Source: Crambe crambe
Lineage: Eukaryota; Porifera; Demospongiae; Poecilosclerida; Crambeidae
DNA: 64,000 nt
Reading direction: 5' to 3'
Assembly (NCBI GenBank): GCA_963924555.1
Contig: OZ004588.1
Coordinates: 7,475,205 to 7,539,204 of the forward strand
The notes beneath the pieces were generated by a model. That model was not told where the DNA came from and searched no databases. It was given only the letters and a program-made list of their open reading frames with translations. The position numbers and the translations under genes are program-made. This document shows, one piece after another, positions 33,859 through 47,000 of this stretch. The stretch's first letter is position 1. Each line of letters opens with the position of its first letter.

Positions 33859-36800
33859 ATGAGTGTGGATATCGGCGAAAGTTTAAGTAAAGAGTATATT
33901 ATCCAGTGTCTGAGCGATATTACAGCTGGAGCAACCCTCCTCAAGGCTGGAAGAAATGTAAGCAAAGTTCAGACCCAGGTTCCATATGCATAGTAGACTG
34001 GAGTGGCTAACTTCTAATGTACTATTACGTCATACAGGGAAAGAACCATTTCCGTCGTTTCTATTTGACCCCTGACCTCACCCGGCTGACGTGGGAATCA
34101 AAGAAAGGTGCAGATGCTGCAGTCCTCATTTCCCAGATCACAGAACTCAAAATGGGACAGAACACGCCAAATTTTAAGCGGAATCCTCTTCCAGAATGCG
34201 AGGTAAATTGAGCTACTACCTCTTTTGATGACCTTTGACCTTACCATTTGTTTAGTCACGTTCGTTTTCACTGCTCTACTCTGAGAGGTCCTTGGACATC
34301 GTGTGCAAAGATAAGAGAGAGTTTGAGATGTGGACCACTGGGCTACAGGTAAACTGGAGAAAACTGGTAGGAGGAGGGAGATAGTGATGGTGTAATCACA
34401 CAAAAGGCCCCACTCCACTACAGCTGTCTGATACAGCATATTAGCCATATGATGGAGTATTTGACTGCCAATGTACTGGAGAATGATCTTTTGCATGCTG
34501 ACACATATTTGTGAAAATCCCCCATTTTCTTGTTATTGTTGACTGCCCCAGGCCCTGATCGGTGGGTTCAATGACAGAGCTGCTGTGGAAGAATTCATCA
34601 GTCAGCAAGGCTCACAATCCCGTACCCTTAGTGAGGACAAGATCAAAGTGGCAGTGGGCACGCTCAGAACTAAAGTCTTGGTCAAAGAGAGTAAGTGTCT
34701 CAAGGGATGAGGGAGGAGGGGAGGAAGTGGGTGAGACTTTTATATTTCCTTGTATGTAGGTGCGTGTGACCTTTACACGTGGGGGAGTGGGGAGCGAGGG
34801 ATGTTGGGACACAAGGACGAGGACAATGAGAAACTCCCTCGCGTAGTGGAGAGTTTATTGGGTCGTGACATCGTCAGTGCAGCTTGTGGTGTCTCCCACA
34901 CTATTGCTCTCAGTGGTGAGTACATTAATAATAATACTATGCAATGTATCATAGCTCTCAGTGGTGAGTGCCAATAGGCGCAATTTCTTGCATCATAAAA
35001 TAATAAAATATCAAATGTGAGGTCAGATGGTGAGAATGATTTTGTCAGTGTGTGTTGATTTGTTTCAGATGTATAATTTTTGATGCTATTTTCTCATCAA
35101 TGACTGACATGGCATCTGCCAGTGACACCCACGTAGGGGAGATGGTCACACGGTTCAGCCAAAGTGTAATCATTTCACGCAGGCAGGCTTGTACCCGGTC
35201 ATTGTTACATTTGATGGTGGAAAGTTGGTCGGATGAAATACCCAGAAAGGCACCAATGTCGTCCCATTTGTATGCTATGGGGTACAGAATCTGGAATGTT
35301 TCACTGAGTGTTGGTTTGTCCAGGCTCAATGAGGGAATGTGACTAGAGTCTGATGGGAGATTAGTAGTGTTCGTTGAAGATGGTTGAGGTTGCAGTATAT
35401 TAGCAGGCTCTGTGCCACTCAAATCAGCGGTTTTAGGAACTGTAATGATACAATGGAGCAGTTGTTAAAATGACTATTTTTACTTACTTGGGTCTTTGAT
35501 ATTGAAGAAATATTCCATGTCTAGTCCATTCACTCCTAGCTTGATTGGATTGGCACGTTCACTTGCAGGACACAGTTGAATCGGGTCAAATTCAATTGTA
35601 AATCTTGGAGGGTAATCAGGACACTCAGTAACATCTCGATCTAACTCTTCTGGGAGATGAATCTTTCCTTTGAAAATCTGTTAAAAATAATAATAATAAA
35701 TGTCCTTATGTTCACTCGATGGATATTCATGATCAGTAATGAATTCTATTCATACCCACACCTATAAGCATATATCCATGAACCGACCTTAGCAGGTTCT
35801 ATATCAAAGATGATGTTCCATCCTCTCCCATCAGTCACAGAAAGACTGACTTCATCTGATGTCAGTTGAGCAATGACTGCACTCAATTTCCAGTCCACTC
35901 CAATCTCCTTGGTAATCACACTGTCACAATGCTGCATATATAAAACATACAAATATAATATTCTTGGTGAGTCACAATCCATGCATACCTTAGTGTATAG
36001 TTCCTGGTACAAACAGACAGAAAATACTGCCAAGTTTTGCGGCACACTTCTGTAGAATCGTGCAGAGTAGTATAATGCATTTCCTATAGAATAAACACCA
36101 CAACTTTAATCAAAGAACTGATGTGTAGCATGGTCATACCTTTAGATTTTTTTATTTCAGAAGATTCAGGAGACTCTGACCTTTTTCTTTTAGCTACCTT
36201 TACTAAGCAAAAATGCCTCAAGGCAATCTCTCCCACCTGGTATCCAGGCTGGAATACCCCTTTGGCCTCCTTTATTTCCTTGAAGACATACGCTGGACCA
36301 GACTCCCTGAATTCTGGAGTGGCACTGGCTGAGAGGAACACCATGTCATCACAGTCCTCCTCACTCTCTAGACAAGCATAGTGGTGGATCTCAACTCTTA
36401 CATCCTTCTTAAATTCCACTCTTCTGCTGGGTTTGATCAAATAAGCTGGACTTGCTGACTCGCAGTCATCTGGTAGTTGGTATGGTCCAGTGAAGCAAGG
36501 GTAGATCTGTAGAGTAAGAGGGTCCTCCATGGGACTCAGCGAGTCTTCAGGGATGGACACACATATGCCCACACCCTCAAGAACAACTTCTTTGCATGTA
36601 ATGTCTTTTTGTGGGATTGTTACTTGATCCAGAACTAGCCCCACAGACTCCAAGAATTTCCCTATAATAATATATTACAGATATTTTAAAAAACACTGTT
36701 ATTTCCAATCTTCTTTAAAAAAGGACTATTATAGGTTTGACCCACACCTACATTACACTACATTGGACTTACAGTTGGTCTTGCTTGTGGTCGTCACATG

Positions 36801-39800
36801 ATATATGTTAGTGGTGGTTTTAATTTGTAAGAGTTTGATAATTTCAGTATATCCTAATCGAGTAGCAATCTGTAGGGCTGTACGTCCATCATTATCTTGC
36901 AGGTCCATTTGAACACCTCTTTCTAGTAACAGTTTGGCTGTTTCAGCATGTCCATTCTTGCTAGCTTCCGTTAGAGCGGACTTTCCATATTTATCCTGTA
37001 GGTTAATTTGAGCACCACTTTCTACTAGCAGTTTGACTGCGTCAGTGTGCCCAGCCACACTTGCATACATCAGAGCAGAATGTCCATCATTATCTTGTAG
37101 GTCAATTTGAGCACCTCTTTCCAGTAACAGTTTGGCAGTTTCAGTATATCCATTCTTGCTTGCCACCATTAGAGCAGACCCTCCTTTGTTACTCTGCAGG
37201 TCGATTAGAGCACCTCTTTCCAGTAACAGTTTGGCTGTTTCAGTGTGGTCGTTATTGCTTGCATACATCAGAGAAGACCCTCCTTCATTATTCTGCAGGT
37301 CAATTTGAGCACCTCTTTGCAGTAACAGTTTGGCTGTTTCAGTATATCCGTTATCACTTGCTGACATTAGAGCAGACCATCCATTGTTACTCTGCAAGTC
37401 AATTTGAGCGCCTCTTTCCAGTAACAGTTTGGCTGTTTCAGTGTGTCCGTTATTGCTTGCATACATCAAAGCAGACCCTCCTTCATTATTCTGCAGGTCA
37501 ATTTGAGCACCTCTTTGCAGTAACAATTTGGCTGTTTCAGTATGTCCATTATTGCTTGCTAATATTAGAGCAGACCCTCCTTTTTTATCCTGCAGATCAA
37601 CTTGAGCACCTCTTTGTTGTAACAGTTTTACTGTTTCAATATGTCTGTTATAGCTTGCCCACATTAGAGCAGACCATCCATCGTTATTTTGTAAGTCAAT
37701 TTGAGTGCTTCTTTCCAGTAACATTTTGGCTGTTTCAGCATGTCCATTCTTGCTTGTCAATATAAGAGCAGACTCTCCTTCATTACTCTGCATGTCAATT
37801 TGAGCACCACTTTCTACTAACAGTTTGGCTGTTTCAGTATGTCCATTTTTGCTTGCCAATATTAGAGCAGGCAATCCATAGTTATTTTGCAGGTCAATTT
37901 GAGCACCTCTTTCCAGTAACAGTTTGACTGTTTCAGTATGTCCTTTCTTGCTAGCTTCTGTTAGAGCGGACATTCCATATTTATCCTGTAGGTTAATTTG
38001 AGCACCACTTTCTACTAACAGCTTAACTGTGTCAGTGTGCCCAGCAACACTTGCATACATCAGAGCAGAATGTCCAGCATCATCTTGTAGGTCAATTTGA
38101 GCACCTCTCTCTGATAGGAGTTTGGCAATTTCAGTTTTTCCGTTCTTGCTTGCCACCATTAGAGCAGACCCTCCTTTTTTACCCTGCAGGTCAATTCGAG
38201 CGCCTCTTTCCAGTAAAAGTTTGGTTGTTTCAGTATGTCCGTTATAGCTTGCCCACATTAGAGCAGATGTTCCTTCATTATTTAGCAGGTCAATTTTAGC
38301 ACCTCTTTGCAATAACATGCAGTTTGATTGTTTCAGTATGTCCGTTATCACTTGCCAACATTAGAGCAGACCATCCATTGTTACTCTGCAGGTCAATTTG
38401 AGTGCCTCTTTCCAGTAACAGTTTAGTTATTTCAGTGTGTCCGTTATTGCTTGCATACATCAAAGCAGACCCTCCTTCATTATTCTGCAGGTCAATTTGA
38501 GAACCACTTTCTACTAACAGTTTGGCTGTTTTACTATGTCCATTTTTACTTGCTAACATTAGAGCAGACAATCCATTTTTATCTTGGAGGTCAATTTGAG
38601 CGCCTCTTTCCAGTAACAGTTTGGCTGTTTCGGTATGACCATTCTTGCTAGCTTCTGTCAGAGTAGACATTCCATATTCATTCTGTAGGTTAATTTGAGC
38701 GCCACTTTCTACTAACAGCTTGGCTGCTTGAGTTTGCCCATCCACACTTGCATACATCAGAGCAGAACCTTTATGATTATCTTGTAGGTCAATTTGAGCA
38801 CCTCTTTCCAATAATAGTTTAACAGTGTCAGTATGTCCATTCTTGCTTGCAAACATTAGAGCAGACCCTCCTTTGTTACTCTGCAGGTCAATTTGAGCAC
38901 CTCTTTCCAGTAATAATTTGGCAGTTTCAGCGTGTCGGTTATTGATTGCATACATTAGAGCAGACCTTCCTTCATTATCTTGCAGGTCAATTTGAGCACC
39001 TCTTTCCAGTAATAGTCTGGCTGCTTCAATTTCTCCTTTAAAACTTGCATGCATTAGAGCTGACCATCCAATGTCATTTACTATATCTACTTGAGCATCT
39101 TTCAGAAGTTGCTTCATTCGTTCAATTTCTCCCTTTGAACTTGCTGTTAGTAGATCCATTGCCCCACTGTCACTCCCCACTTCACTGACATCACATAGAC
39201 CCTGCTCTTCAGTGGCATCTCTATGTTCATCATATAGACCCTGGTCTTCAGTGGCATCTCTATATTCTTCACTGACATCTCTATGTTCATCATCTAAACC
39301 CTGCTCTTCAGTACATGTTTTGTTTTTGAGGTTGAGCAGACTGGGTTTATCAAGTCTGGAGTAGCCATCATCAACTTCCTCAGTGAATTTCTTATCTTTA
39401 TCTGCTAATTTCTTATCTTGGTCTGCTAGGTATCCAATCCTAATACCCAATGACCTCAATTGCTCTCCACTTTTCTTTAGCATTCGAGTAACAGGTTTCA
39501 TTATATTCTTGATTGACTTAAGTCCATATTCTCCAACTCGAATATCCTCCATGACTGCGTAACACACCAATAAAAATTTCAACTGTTTTCAAAACATGAC
39601 CTTTGACCTGCATACACACCTACATGCATTATATGGCCCACACATGTATTAACTTTATCCATGATTATTATGGTATTGTATTGATTGGCCAGATACTTCT
39701 AGTATCACTCTCCCTTTTTAGCTATTTGAGAGTTTCTCGGATTTCTGGGTATGAAACTAAACATGTATACCTTGCTCCCAGATGAGTTGTTTGGGTTTCA

Positions 39801-41928
39801 ATCAGATTTGACACCCCATATCTGGTATTATGTCCATCCTGTGTCCAACTGAGCAGTGACAATAACTTTACATGGTTATTTCACTGAAGTCCTTCTTTTT
39901 CTTTAGTTACTGGTGAAGTGTTTTCCTGGGGCTCTGGCATATATGGACAACTTGGTCACGGCAACTTGAGGGACCGTTTCTCCCCACTAATGATAGGGGG
40001 CACCCTCAGGGGCATTGCAATCACACAAATAGCTTGCCATGAGTACCACTCCGCTGCTGTAGCAGGTATGTCTTCAAAACCACAAAAAAATCCCCCACCA
40101 AACCCCCCACTATAACATGATGTGTGGATATATGCACATGACTTGGTGTAGATGGTGGAGAACTGTACACATGGGGCAGAGCAGGTCCCCATCTGGGCTA
40201 TGACATCAAGACCACCAAACAGACGTCTCCTCGTCAGGTGGAGTTCCAAGGGGAACAGGTGAAGGTCATACAGGTGGCCTGTGGTGTGGCACACACCTTA
40301 GGTGAGTAAGGGAGCACCCATGTAATTACTGTCCCTTAATGGGATAAAATAGAGGTACAAACCCGTAACTTAAGGGATAGGGTAGTAGATGTACAATGGA
40401 CTGGAGGTACAACCCTGTAATTACTGTCACTTATTGTACTGTAGTGTGCTCTGAAGGAGGTAAGGTCTATTCTTTTGGTTCCAATAAGTTTGGTGAGTTG
40501 GGACTGGTGCACCCGACCCCTCTCTCCATGACCAAGCCCAGTCATGTGACTCCACTCACAGAGGTGGTGAAAGTGGCCTGTGGGAGACTTCATTCTGCTG
40601 CTATAGACAGTGAGTAGGAGATGTTAGGAATGTGTAATCTTTTGAAGTGAATTCTGCACCAAATCTCCAATTCCTTGGACTGACTCCACCTCTCTTTTCA
40701 AAGGTAATGGAAAGTTGTGGATGTGGGGGTGGGGTCAGCGGGGTCAGTTGGGACAGGCAGACAAACAAGACTTGAATTATCCCACCATCGTCGAAGGATT
40801 CAAGTAAGTATCAAAGTGTTAGCAATGCAATCTCTGTGAACAACTGGAGCGATCTGATAGGCAGAACTCCTTTAGCAACTTATAATGGACAGACTGAAAT
40901 GGCTAAGGCTTTTATAGAGCCACAAATAAAACAAGAAAAACCAAACACATTAAGTTTCCATAAGTCACTCCACATCCAAATAAGGAATTTATGTATCACA
41001 AGGTTAGTTGCTTATGTCTGTTATTCCTTTAGTAACTACCCTGTGACAGACATCAGCTGTGGTGATGCCCACAACTGTGCGTTGGTGATGAGTGGTGTGG
41101 TGTACAGTTGGGGGGACAACAGTGCTGGACAACTGGGCATCACTCACACCTACACTGAGATCACCAAACCCAGGCAGATAGCCACACCCACAGGACACAG
41201 CATTACACAAGTGGCGTGTGGTGCTGTTTTCTCTGCTGCACTCTCAGGTGAGTGGTATGGTTCAAATGAGTCAATGATAGGTGTACTGTTATTATCAGAA
41301 CATTAAATTTTCATTAGTATATTCATAGTGGTTATATGATGGTGATTGTTGATGCAGGTGTTGGACGTGTCTTCACATGGGGATATGGCTCCAGTGGACA
41401 ACTAGCCAACAACGAACTGAAAGGAAGGTATGACCATCCCCAGAACATCAATTACTGATCCTCTTGGAGTTGACATTTATAGAACATGTTAGAAGGAACC
41501 ATTCCATCAAAGCATGTCAGAGAAATGTCTATTATAATATGAGGATATCACATCATCATTATTATTGTAGGCAACTGCCGATGGAGGTGGATGCTCTGCT
41601 GGACAAACAGGTTCGGATGATAGCCTGTGGGGCGGAGCACATGGCATGCACAGTGGTGCACGGCTGGGTCCCTGACGAGGAGGCCAAGGAGTGCATGGCT
41701 TGCAAGAAAACATTCACCACCATCAGAAGGAGGGTGTGTCACTACTGGGCATTAATTAGAATCATTGTTACTGTATGTATTGTGATTGTATAGCACCACT
41801 GTCGTAAGTGTGGAGGTCTGTATTGTGGGAGTTGTACCACCAGAAGGTTCCCTCTGCTGGACAGAGGCTATTCTGACCCAGTCCGTGTCTGTGAACGTTG
41901 TTATGCTGTCCTCACCAAAAACTCGTGA
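33859..41928 (+). CDS. PH-RCC1-FYVE protein, PRAF-like
   Basis: Thirteen exons, 602 aa: 33859-33957, 34038-34202, 34256-34348, 34552-34690, 34760-34915, 39907-40065, 40152-40301, 40445-40609, 40704-40803, 41033-41247, 41358-41427, 41571-41733, 41794-41928. Residues 1-125 form a PH domain like that of plant PRAF proteins (ATLLKAGRNGK, LTWESKKG, RSLDIVCKDK, WTTGLQALIGGF). Then come about seven RCC1 blades, roughly one per exon (YTWGSGERGMLGH, FSWGSGIYGQLGH and so on). The C-terminus is a complete FYVE finger: WVPD, RRRHHCRKC, eight zinc cysteines and RVC. It probably binds PI3P on endosomes and may act on a small GTPase. Intron 5 is nearly 5 kb and contains an antisense gene. Exons 6-13 are copied downstream. 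Confidence 0.9.
35045..39552 (-). CDS. Gene A: ankyrin-ZU5-UPA-death protein, frameshifted
   Basis: Six exons: about 36767-39552, 36140-36661, 35989-36083, 35788-35931, 35488-35677, 35045-35439. The start may be MEDIRVGEYG at 39552 or an upstream in-frame ATG at 39582. A helical N-terminus of about 130 residues precedes some 23 ankyrin repeats. A ZU5 domain (GVGICVSIPEDSLSP, LRHFCLVKV), a UPA region (RGWNIIFDIEPAK, PPRFTIEFDPIQL) and a C-terminal death domain (YKWDDIGAFLGIS, CLREMITLWL) follow. Four extra bases (ATGC, 38317-38320) absent from gene B break the frame within ankyrin repeat 8; downstream repeats are open in the other frame. So it is a pseudogene, a recent null allele or an assembly error. 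It lies antisense inside intron 5 of the PH-RCC1-FYVE gene. Confidence 0.8.
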
Positions 41929-42254
41929 TAACATCCAAACCAGCCAACAAGTAATTTCAGCAATATGTGCTATTATAGCACACTTTGAATTAATGTTTGT
42001 GCTAAAGAAAGTATGTTTGTGGTGTGCTTCTTCATTATCAGTTTTCTGTATATTTTTGTACTTTGAAATTTTTTTGGATTGCATTGCTTAAGGAGTTGTC
42101 AGAGGTATTGATTGAGAGGGAGTCATGCATGGCTACCTAGCTAAAGTGAGGTATTCCACTAATTGTAGGGACTAAATAATCATTGGTACCACCCAGCGAG
42201 TCTATAGTATGCGATACATAGCCTTGTTCCCAGACCCTTGCCTGGGTACGAGGC

Positions 42255-42860
42255 TATGGATAGTTTTTGACTGGACGTGCCATTTGGAATCACAATGTCA
42301 TCTGTCCACTAGCAACACAAAAACAATCACAGCTGTTAGCAGCTACCTTTCCTGTCATCACCTAAAGACTTTGGGTAGTTTTCATCAAAGGTCATCTTAA
42401 GAGTTGAAGGTCATAAGTAATTTTGAATAAATTATTATGAGAGTAGAGACGGGAAATAGTGGAGTAATTGGAACTGGAGTGGATATGAATGTACATTATA
42501 GCTGGAGCAACCCTTCTCAAACAGAAGAAATGTAAGCAAAATCCAGACCCAAGTTTCCATAATGGTTAACTTCCAGTGTGGTAATGTGCTTATTCCATGT
42601 AGGGAAAGAACCATTTCCTTTGACCCCTGACCTCACCCGACTGACATGAAAATCAAAAAAGGTGCAGATCATAAAACAGAACATGCCAATTGCAAATGGA
42701 ACCAAGCCTGGTACCCCTTTTGATGACCTTTGACCTTAAAGTGTATGACAACTGTCAACCTACGTATTCCACCTCTTGCTGTTCATTTTCTCTGAGAAGG
42801 TTAGGGTGTGCAAAAACAAGTGAGAGTTTGAGGTGTGGACCACTGGGCTACAGGTAAACT

Positions 42861-42894
<34 letters not shown>

Positions 42895-43925
42895 ATAGAC
42901 CCCACTCTACTATAGCTGTTTGATACAGCATAACCATGTGATGACTCCCAATCAATGTACTGGAGATCGAATCTAAGATGTTTTGCATGCTAATACATAC
43001 ATAATTGTAAATTTTTGTTGACTGACACATACTGTTTGTTTATTTATTTGCTTATTTTGTTTGTTTATAGTACATGCTCCATACTCCTCATAATGTCCAC
43101 ATCAGCCACCCCTTCAAGTTTCTGTCTGTCTATGATGCTGCCCAGGCGTGCCCCTGAGTGAAGGGGTTTCCCTATGCCCCAGGCCCTGATTGAAGGGGCA
43201 TTAAATGTTTCCCCACACCCCGGGCCCTGATTGAATTGAAGGGGCGTTAAATGTTTTCCCTACATCCCAGGCAGCATTAAATGTTTCCCCCCACACCCTG
43301 ATTGAAGGGATGTTAACTCTTGAGCCTAATGTACCATCATTTAATAGGTACTCTCTGGCATCAGGCATAATGCTGGCAAAGTAGCAAGTAGAGTTCCTAT
43401 GCATGCAGTGCAGGCAATCCCTCAAAGGTCAAGATAACTATTAATGCTCCACTCATTATCAATCTATCCTTATAAAGTTATCACTCCTACTCCAGTGCAA
43501 CTGGCACTGACCAGTCATGTGTACAGTTTGTGACTTACTGACTCATAAAAATTAATGAACTTCTTGGCTTTGTTTAATGAACCAAATTTCAATATAACTT
43601 GAGCATAATGGGCATAATCATGAGCATAATTGGTAGCTTTTTCAGGAATTGCTAAAAGCATAATAGGTAGGGAAAAAAACAAACAACATGATTAGTCTGA
43701 AGCCTATGGGAGACCAATTGACTCATGAGACTTTGCATGATGTATGGATTTATGTTTCCTTGTATGTAGGTGCATGTGACCTTCACACACGGGGGGAGTG
43801 GGGAGGGAGGGATGTTGGGACACAAGGATGAGGACAATGAGAAACTCCCTCGTGTGGTGGAGTTTATTGGGTCGTGACATCGTCAGTGCAGCTTGTGGTG
43901 TTTCCCACACCATCACTTTCAAGTG
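42255..43925 (+). pseudogene. Decayed CDK5RAP3 5' end and PRAF-like exons 1-5, copy 2
   Basis: The stretch follows 33546-34920 in order. It starts with part of CDK5RAP3 exon 2 (TGGACGTGCCATTTGGAATC), then the shared promoter, PH exon 1 (GGAGTGGATATGAATGT), exon 2 (GGAAAGAACCATTTCC) and exon 3, a trace of exon 4 near 43180 and exon 5 at about 43770-43920. Deletions, frameshifts and lost splice sites disrupt all coding parts. It marks the left end of the second repeat unit of the locus. Confidence 0.75.
42863..42893. repeat. Run of 31 G
   Basis: Homopolymer of G right after the remnant of PH exon 3. The paralogous position in the next unit (51539-51564) has 26 G, so length differs between copies; sequencing error is possible. 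Confidence 0.85.
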
Positions 43926-44071
43926 GTGAGTATGCTAATATTAATGCTAACACTAATGCTAACATTAAATGCTAACACTATGCAATGCATCAGCTTTCAG
44001 GTAATTTCTTGCATTAATAAGAATATCAAACAAAGTGAGGTTGGATGGTGAGGAAGTGTTTGTTGATTTGT

Positions 44072-47000
44072 TCAAGATTTGTATGTCTGTATAATTTTTG
44101 ATGCTGTTTTCTCATCGATGACTGACATGGCATCTGCCAGTGACACCCATGTAGGAGGGATGGTCACACGGTTCAGCCAGAGTGTAATCATTTCACGCAG
44201 GCAGGCTTGTACCCTGTCATTATTACATTTGATGGTGGAAAGTTGATTGGATGAAATACCCAGAAAGGCACCAATGTCGTCCCATTTGTATGCTACGGGG
44301 TACAGAATTTGGAATGTTTCACCGAGTGTTGGTTTGTCCAGGCTCAATGAGGGAATGTGACTAGAGTCTGATGGGAAATTAGTAGCGTTCATTGAAGAAG
44401 GTTGAGTATTAGCAGGCTCTGTGCCACTCTTAACAGTTTTAGGAGCTGCAATGATACAGTGGATCAATTTTTAATATTTTTTTCATGTGGACTTACTTGG
44501 GTCTTTGATATTGAAGAAACATTCCCTATCTAGTCCGTTCACTCCTAGTTTGATTGGGTTGGCACGTTCATTTGTGGGACCCTCTTGAATCGGGTCAAAT
44601 TCAATTGAAAATCTTGGAGGGTAATCAGGACACTCAGTAATATCTCGATGTAACTCTTCTGGGAGATGAATATTTCCTTTTAAAATCTGTCCAAAAAAAT
44701 ATCCTTATGTTCACTCAATGGATAGTAATGAACATGGATAATTCTATTCATGCAAGCATATGTCTATATGGACTGACCTTAGCAGGTTCTACATCAAAGA
44801 TGATGTTCCATCCTCTTCCATCAGCCACAGAAAGACTGACTTCATCTGATGTCAGCTGAGCAGTGACTGTACTCAATTTCTGGTCCTCTCCAATCTCCTT
44901 GGTAATCACACTGTCACAATGCTGCACACATGAAGCAACATACAAATCTAGTATTCTTGATGGGTCACAGTCCATGTGCATACCTTAGTGTATAGTTCCT
45001 GGTACAAACAGACAGAGAATACTGCCAGGTTTGGTGGCACACTTCTATAAAACCTTGCAGAGTAATAGAATGCATTCCCTGTAGAATAAGTACAATGACT
45101 TTAATGGAAGCACTAGTGTGCATGTCATACCTTTGGATTTCTTTGTTTCAGAAGATCCAGGAGATTCTGACCTTTTTCTTTTACCTACCTTTACTAAGCA
45201 AAAATGCCTCAAGGCGATTTCTCCCACCTGGTATCCAGGTTGGAATACCCCCTTGGCTTCCTTTATTTCCTTGAAGACATACACTGGACCAGACTCCCTG
45301 AATTCTGGAGTGGCACTGGCTGAGAGGAACACCATGTCCTCACAGTCCTCCTCACTCTCCAGACAAACATAGTGGTGGATCTCAACTCTTACATCCTTCT
45401 TAAATTCCACTCTTCTGCTGGGTTTGATCAGATAAGCTGGACTCGCTGACTCGCAGTCATCTGGTAGTTGGAATGGTCCAGTGAAGCAAGGGTAGATCTG
45501 TAGAGTAAGAGGGTCCTCCATAGGACTCAGTGAGTCTTCAGGGATGGACACACGTATGCCCACACCCTCAAGAACGACTTCTTTGCATGTAATGTCTTTT
45601 TGTGGGATTGTTTCCCAATCAATAATTATCCCTGGATACTTTGCACCATCTTTTTCTACAAGAGTAACATAACATTAATTACCCCACAAAGAAGTTTTCA
45701 TCCAAGTATTAATTGCATATTAGGGGTTCTGTTAGAGGTGTAGCTTAATATCTTATTACTTAATTCCCACAGACTCTGAGAATTTCCCTATAGGTACACG
45801 AGGATTTGTACTGTATAATGCTCACCTTTGGTCTTGCTTGTGGGCATTGCACCATATAATATAGTAGTTTTGAGTTTAGTTTGCAAAAGTTTGATAATTT
45901 CAGATGCAGTAGCAATCTGGAGGGCTGTAAGTCCATTGTTATTTTGCAGGTCAATTTGAGCGCCACTTTCCAGTAACAGTTTGGCTGTTTCAATATGTCC
46001 ATTATAACTTGCCAACATTAGAGCAGACCATCCATCGTTATTTTGCAGGTCAATTCGAGCTCCTCTTTCCAGTAACAGTTTGGCCGTTTCAATATGTCCC
46101 TTCTTGCTAGCTTCTGTTAGAGCGGAATTTCCATATTTATCCTGTAGGTTGATTTGAGCACCACTTTCTACTAGCAGTTTGACTGCATCAGTGTGCCCAG
46201 CCACACTTGCATACATCAGAGCAGAATGTCCATCATTATCTTGTAGGTCAATTTGAGCACTTCTTTCCAGTAACAGTTTGGCTGTTTCAGTATGTCCATT
46301 CTTGCTTGCGAACATTAGAGCAGACCCTCCTTTGTTACTCTGCAGGTCAATTTGAGCTCCTCTTTCCAGTAACAGTTTGGCCGTTTCAATATGTCCATTA
46401 TCACTTGCCAACATTAGAGCAGACACTCCATTGTTTTCTTGCAGGTCAATTTGAGTGCCTCTTTCCAGTAAAAGTTTGGTTGTTTCAGTATGTCCGTTAT
46501 AGCTTGCCCTCATTAGAGCAGATGTTCCTTCATTATTTAGCAGGTCAATTTTAGCACCTCTTTGCAATAACAGTTTGATTGTTTCAGTATGTCCGTTATC
46601 ACTTGCCAACATTAGAGCAGACCATCCATTGTTACTCTGCAGGTCAATTTGAGCGCCTCTTTCTAGTAACAGTTTGACTGTTTCAGTATGTCCATTCTTG
46701 CTAGCTTCTGTTAGAGCGGACTTTCCATATTTATCCTGTAGGTTAATTTGAGCACCACTTTCTACTAACAGCTTAACTGTGTCAGTGTGCCCAGCTACAC
46801 TTGCATACATCAGAGCAGAATGTCCAGCATCATCTTGTAGGTCAATTTGAGCACCTCTTTCTGATAGGAGTTTGGCAATTTCAGTTTTTCCGTTCTTGCT
46901 TGCCACCATTAGAGCAGACCCTCCTTTTTTATCCTGCAGGTCAATTCGAGCGCCTCTTTCCAGTAAAAGTTTGGTTGTTTCAGTATGTCCGTTATAGCTT

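Noticed and set aside
37061-37765. Plus-strand open frames opposite the ankyrin exons of genes A and B (also 46207-46554, 46801-47505)
   Set aside because: Same shadow effect as in gene C.
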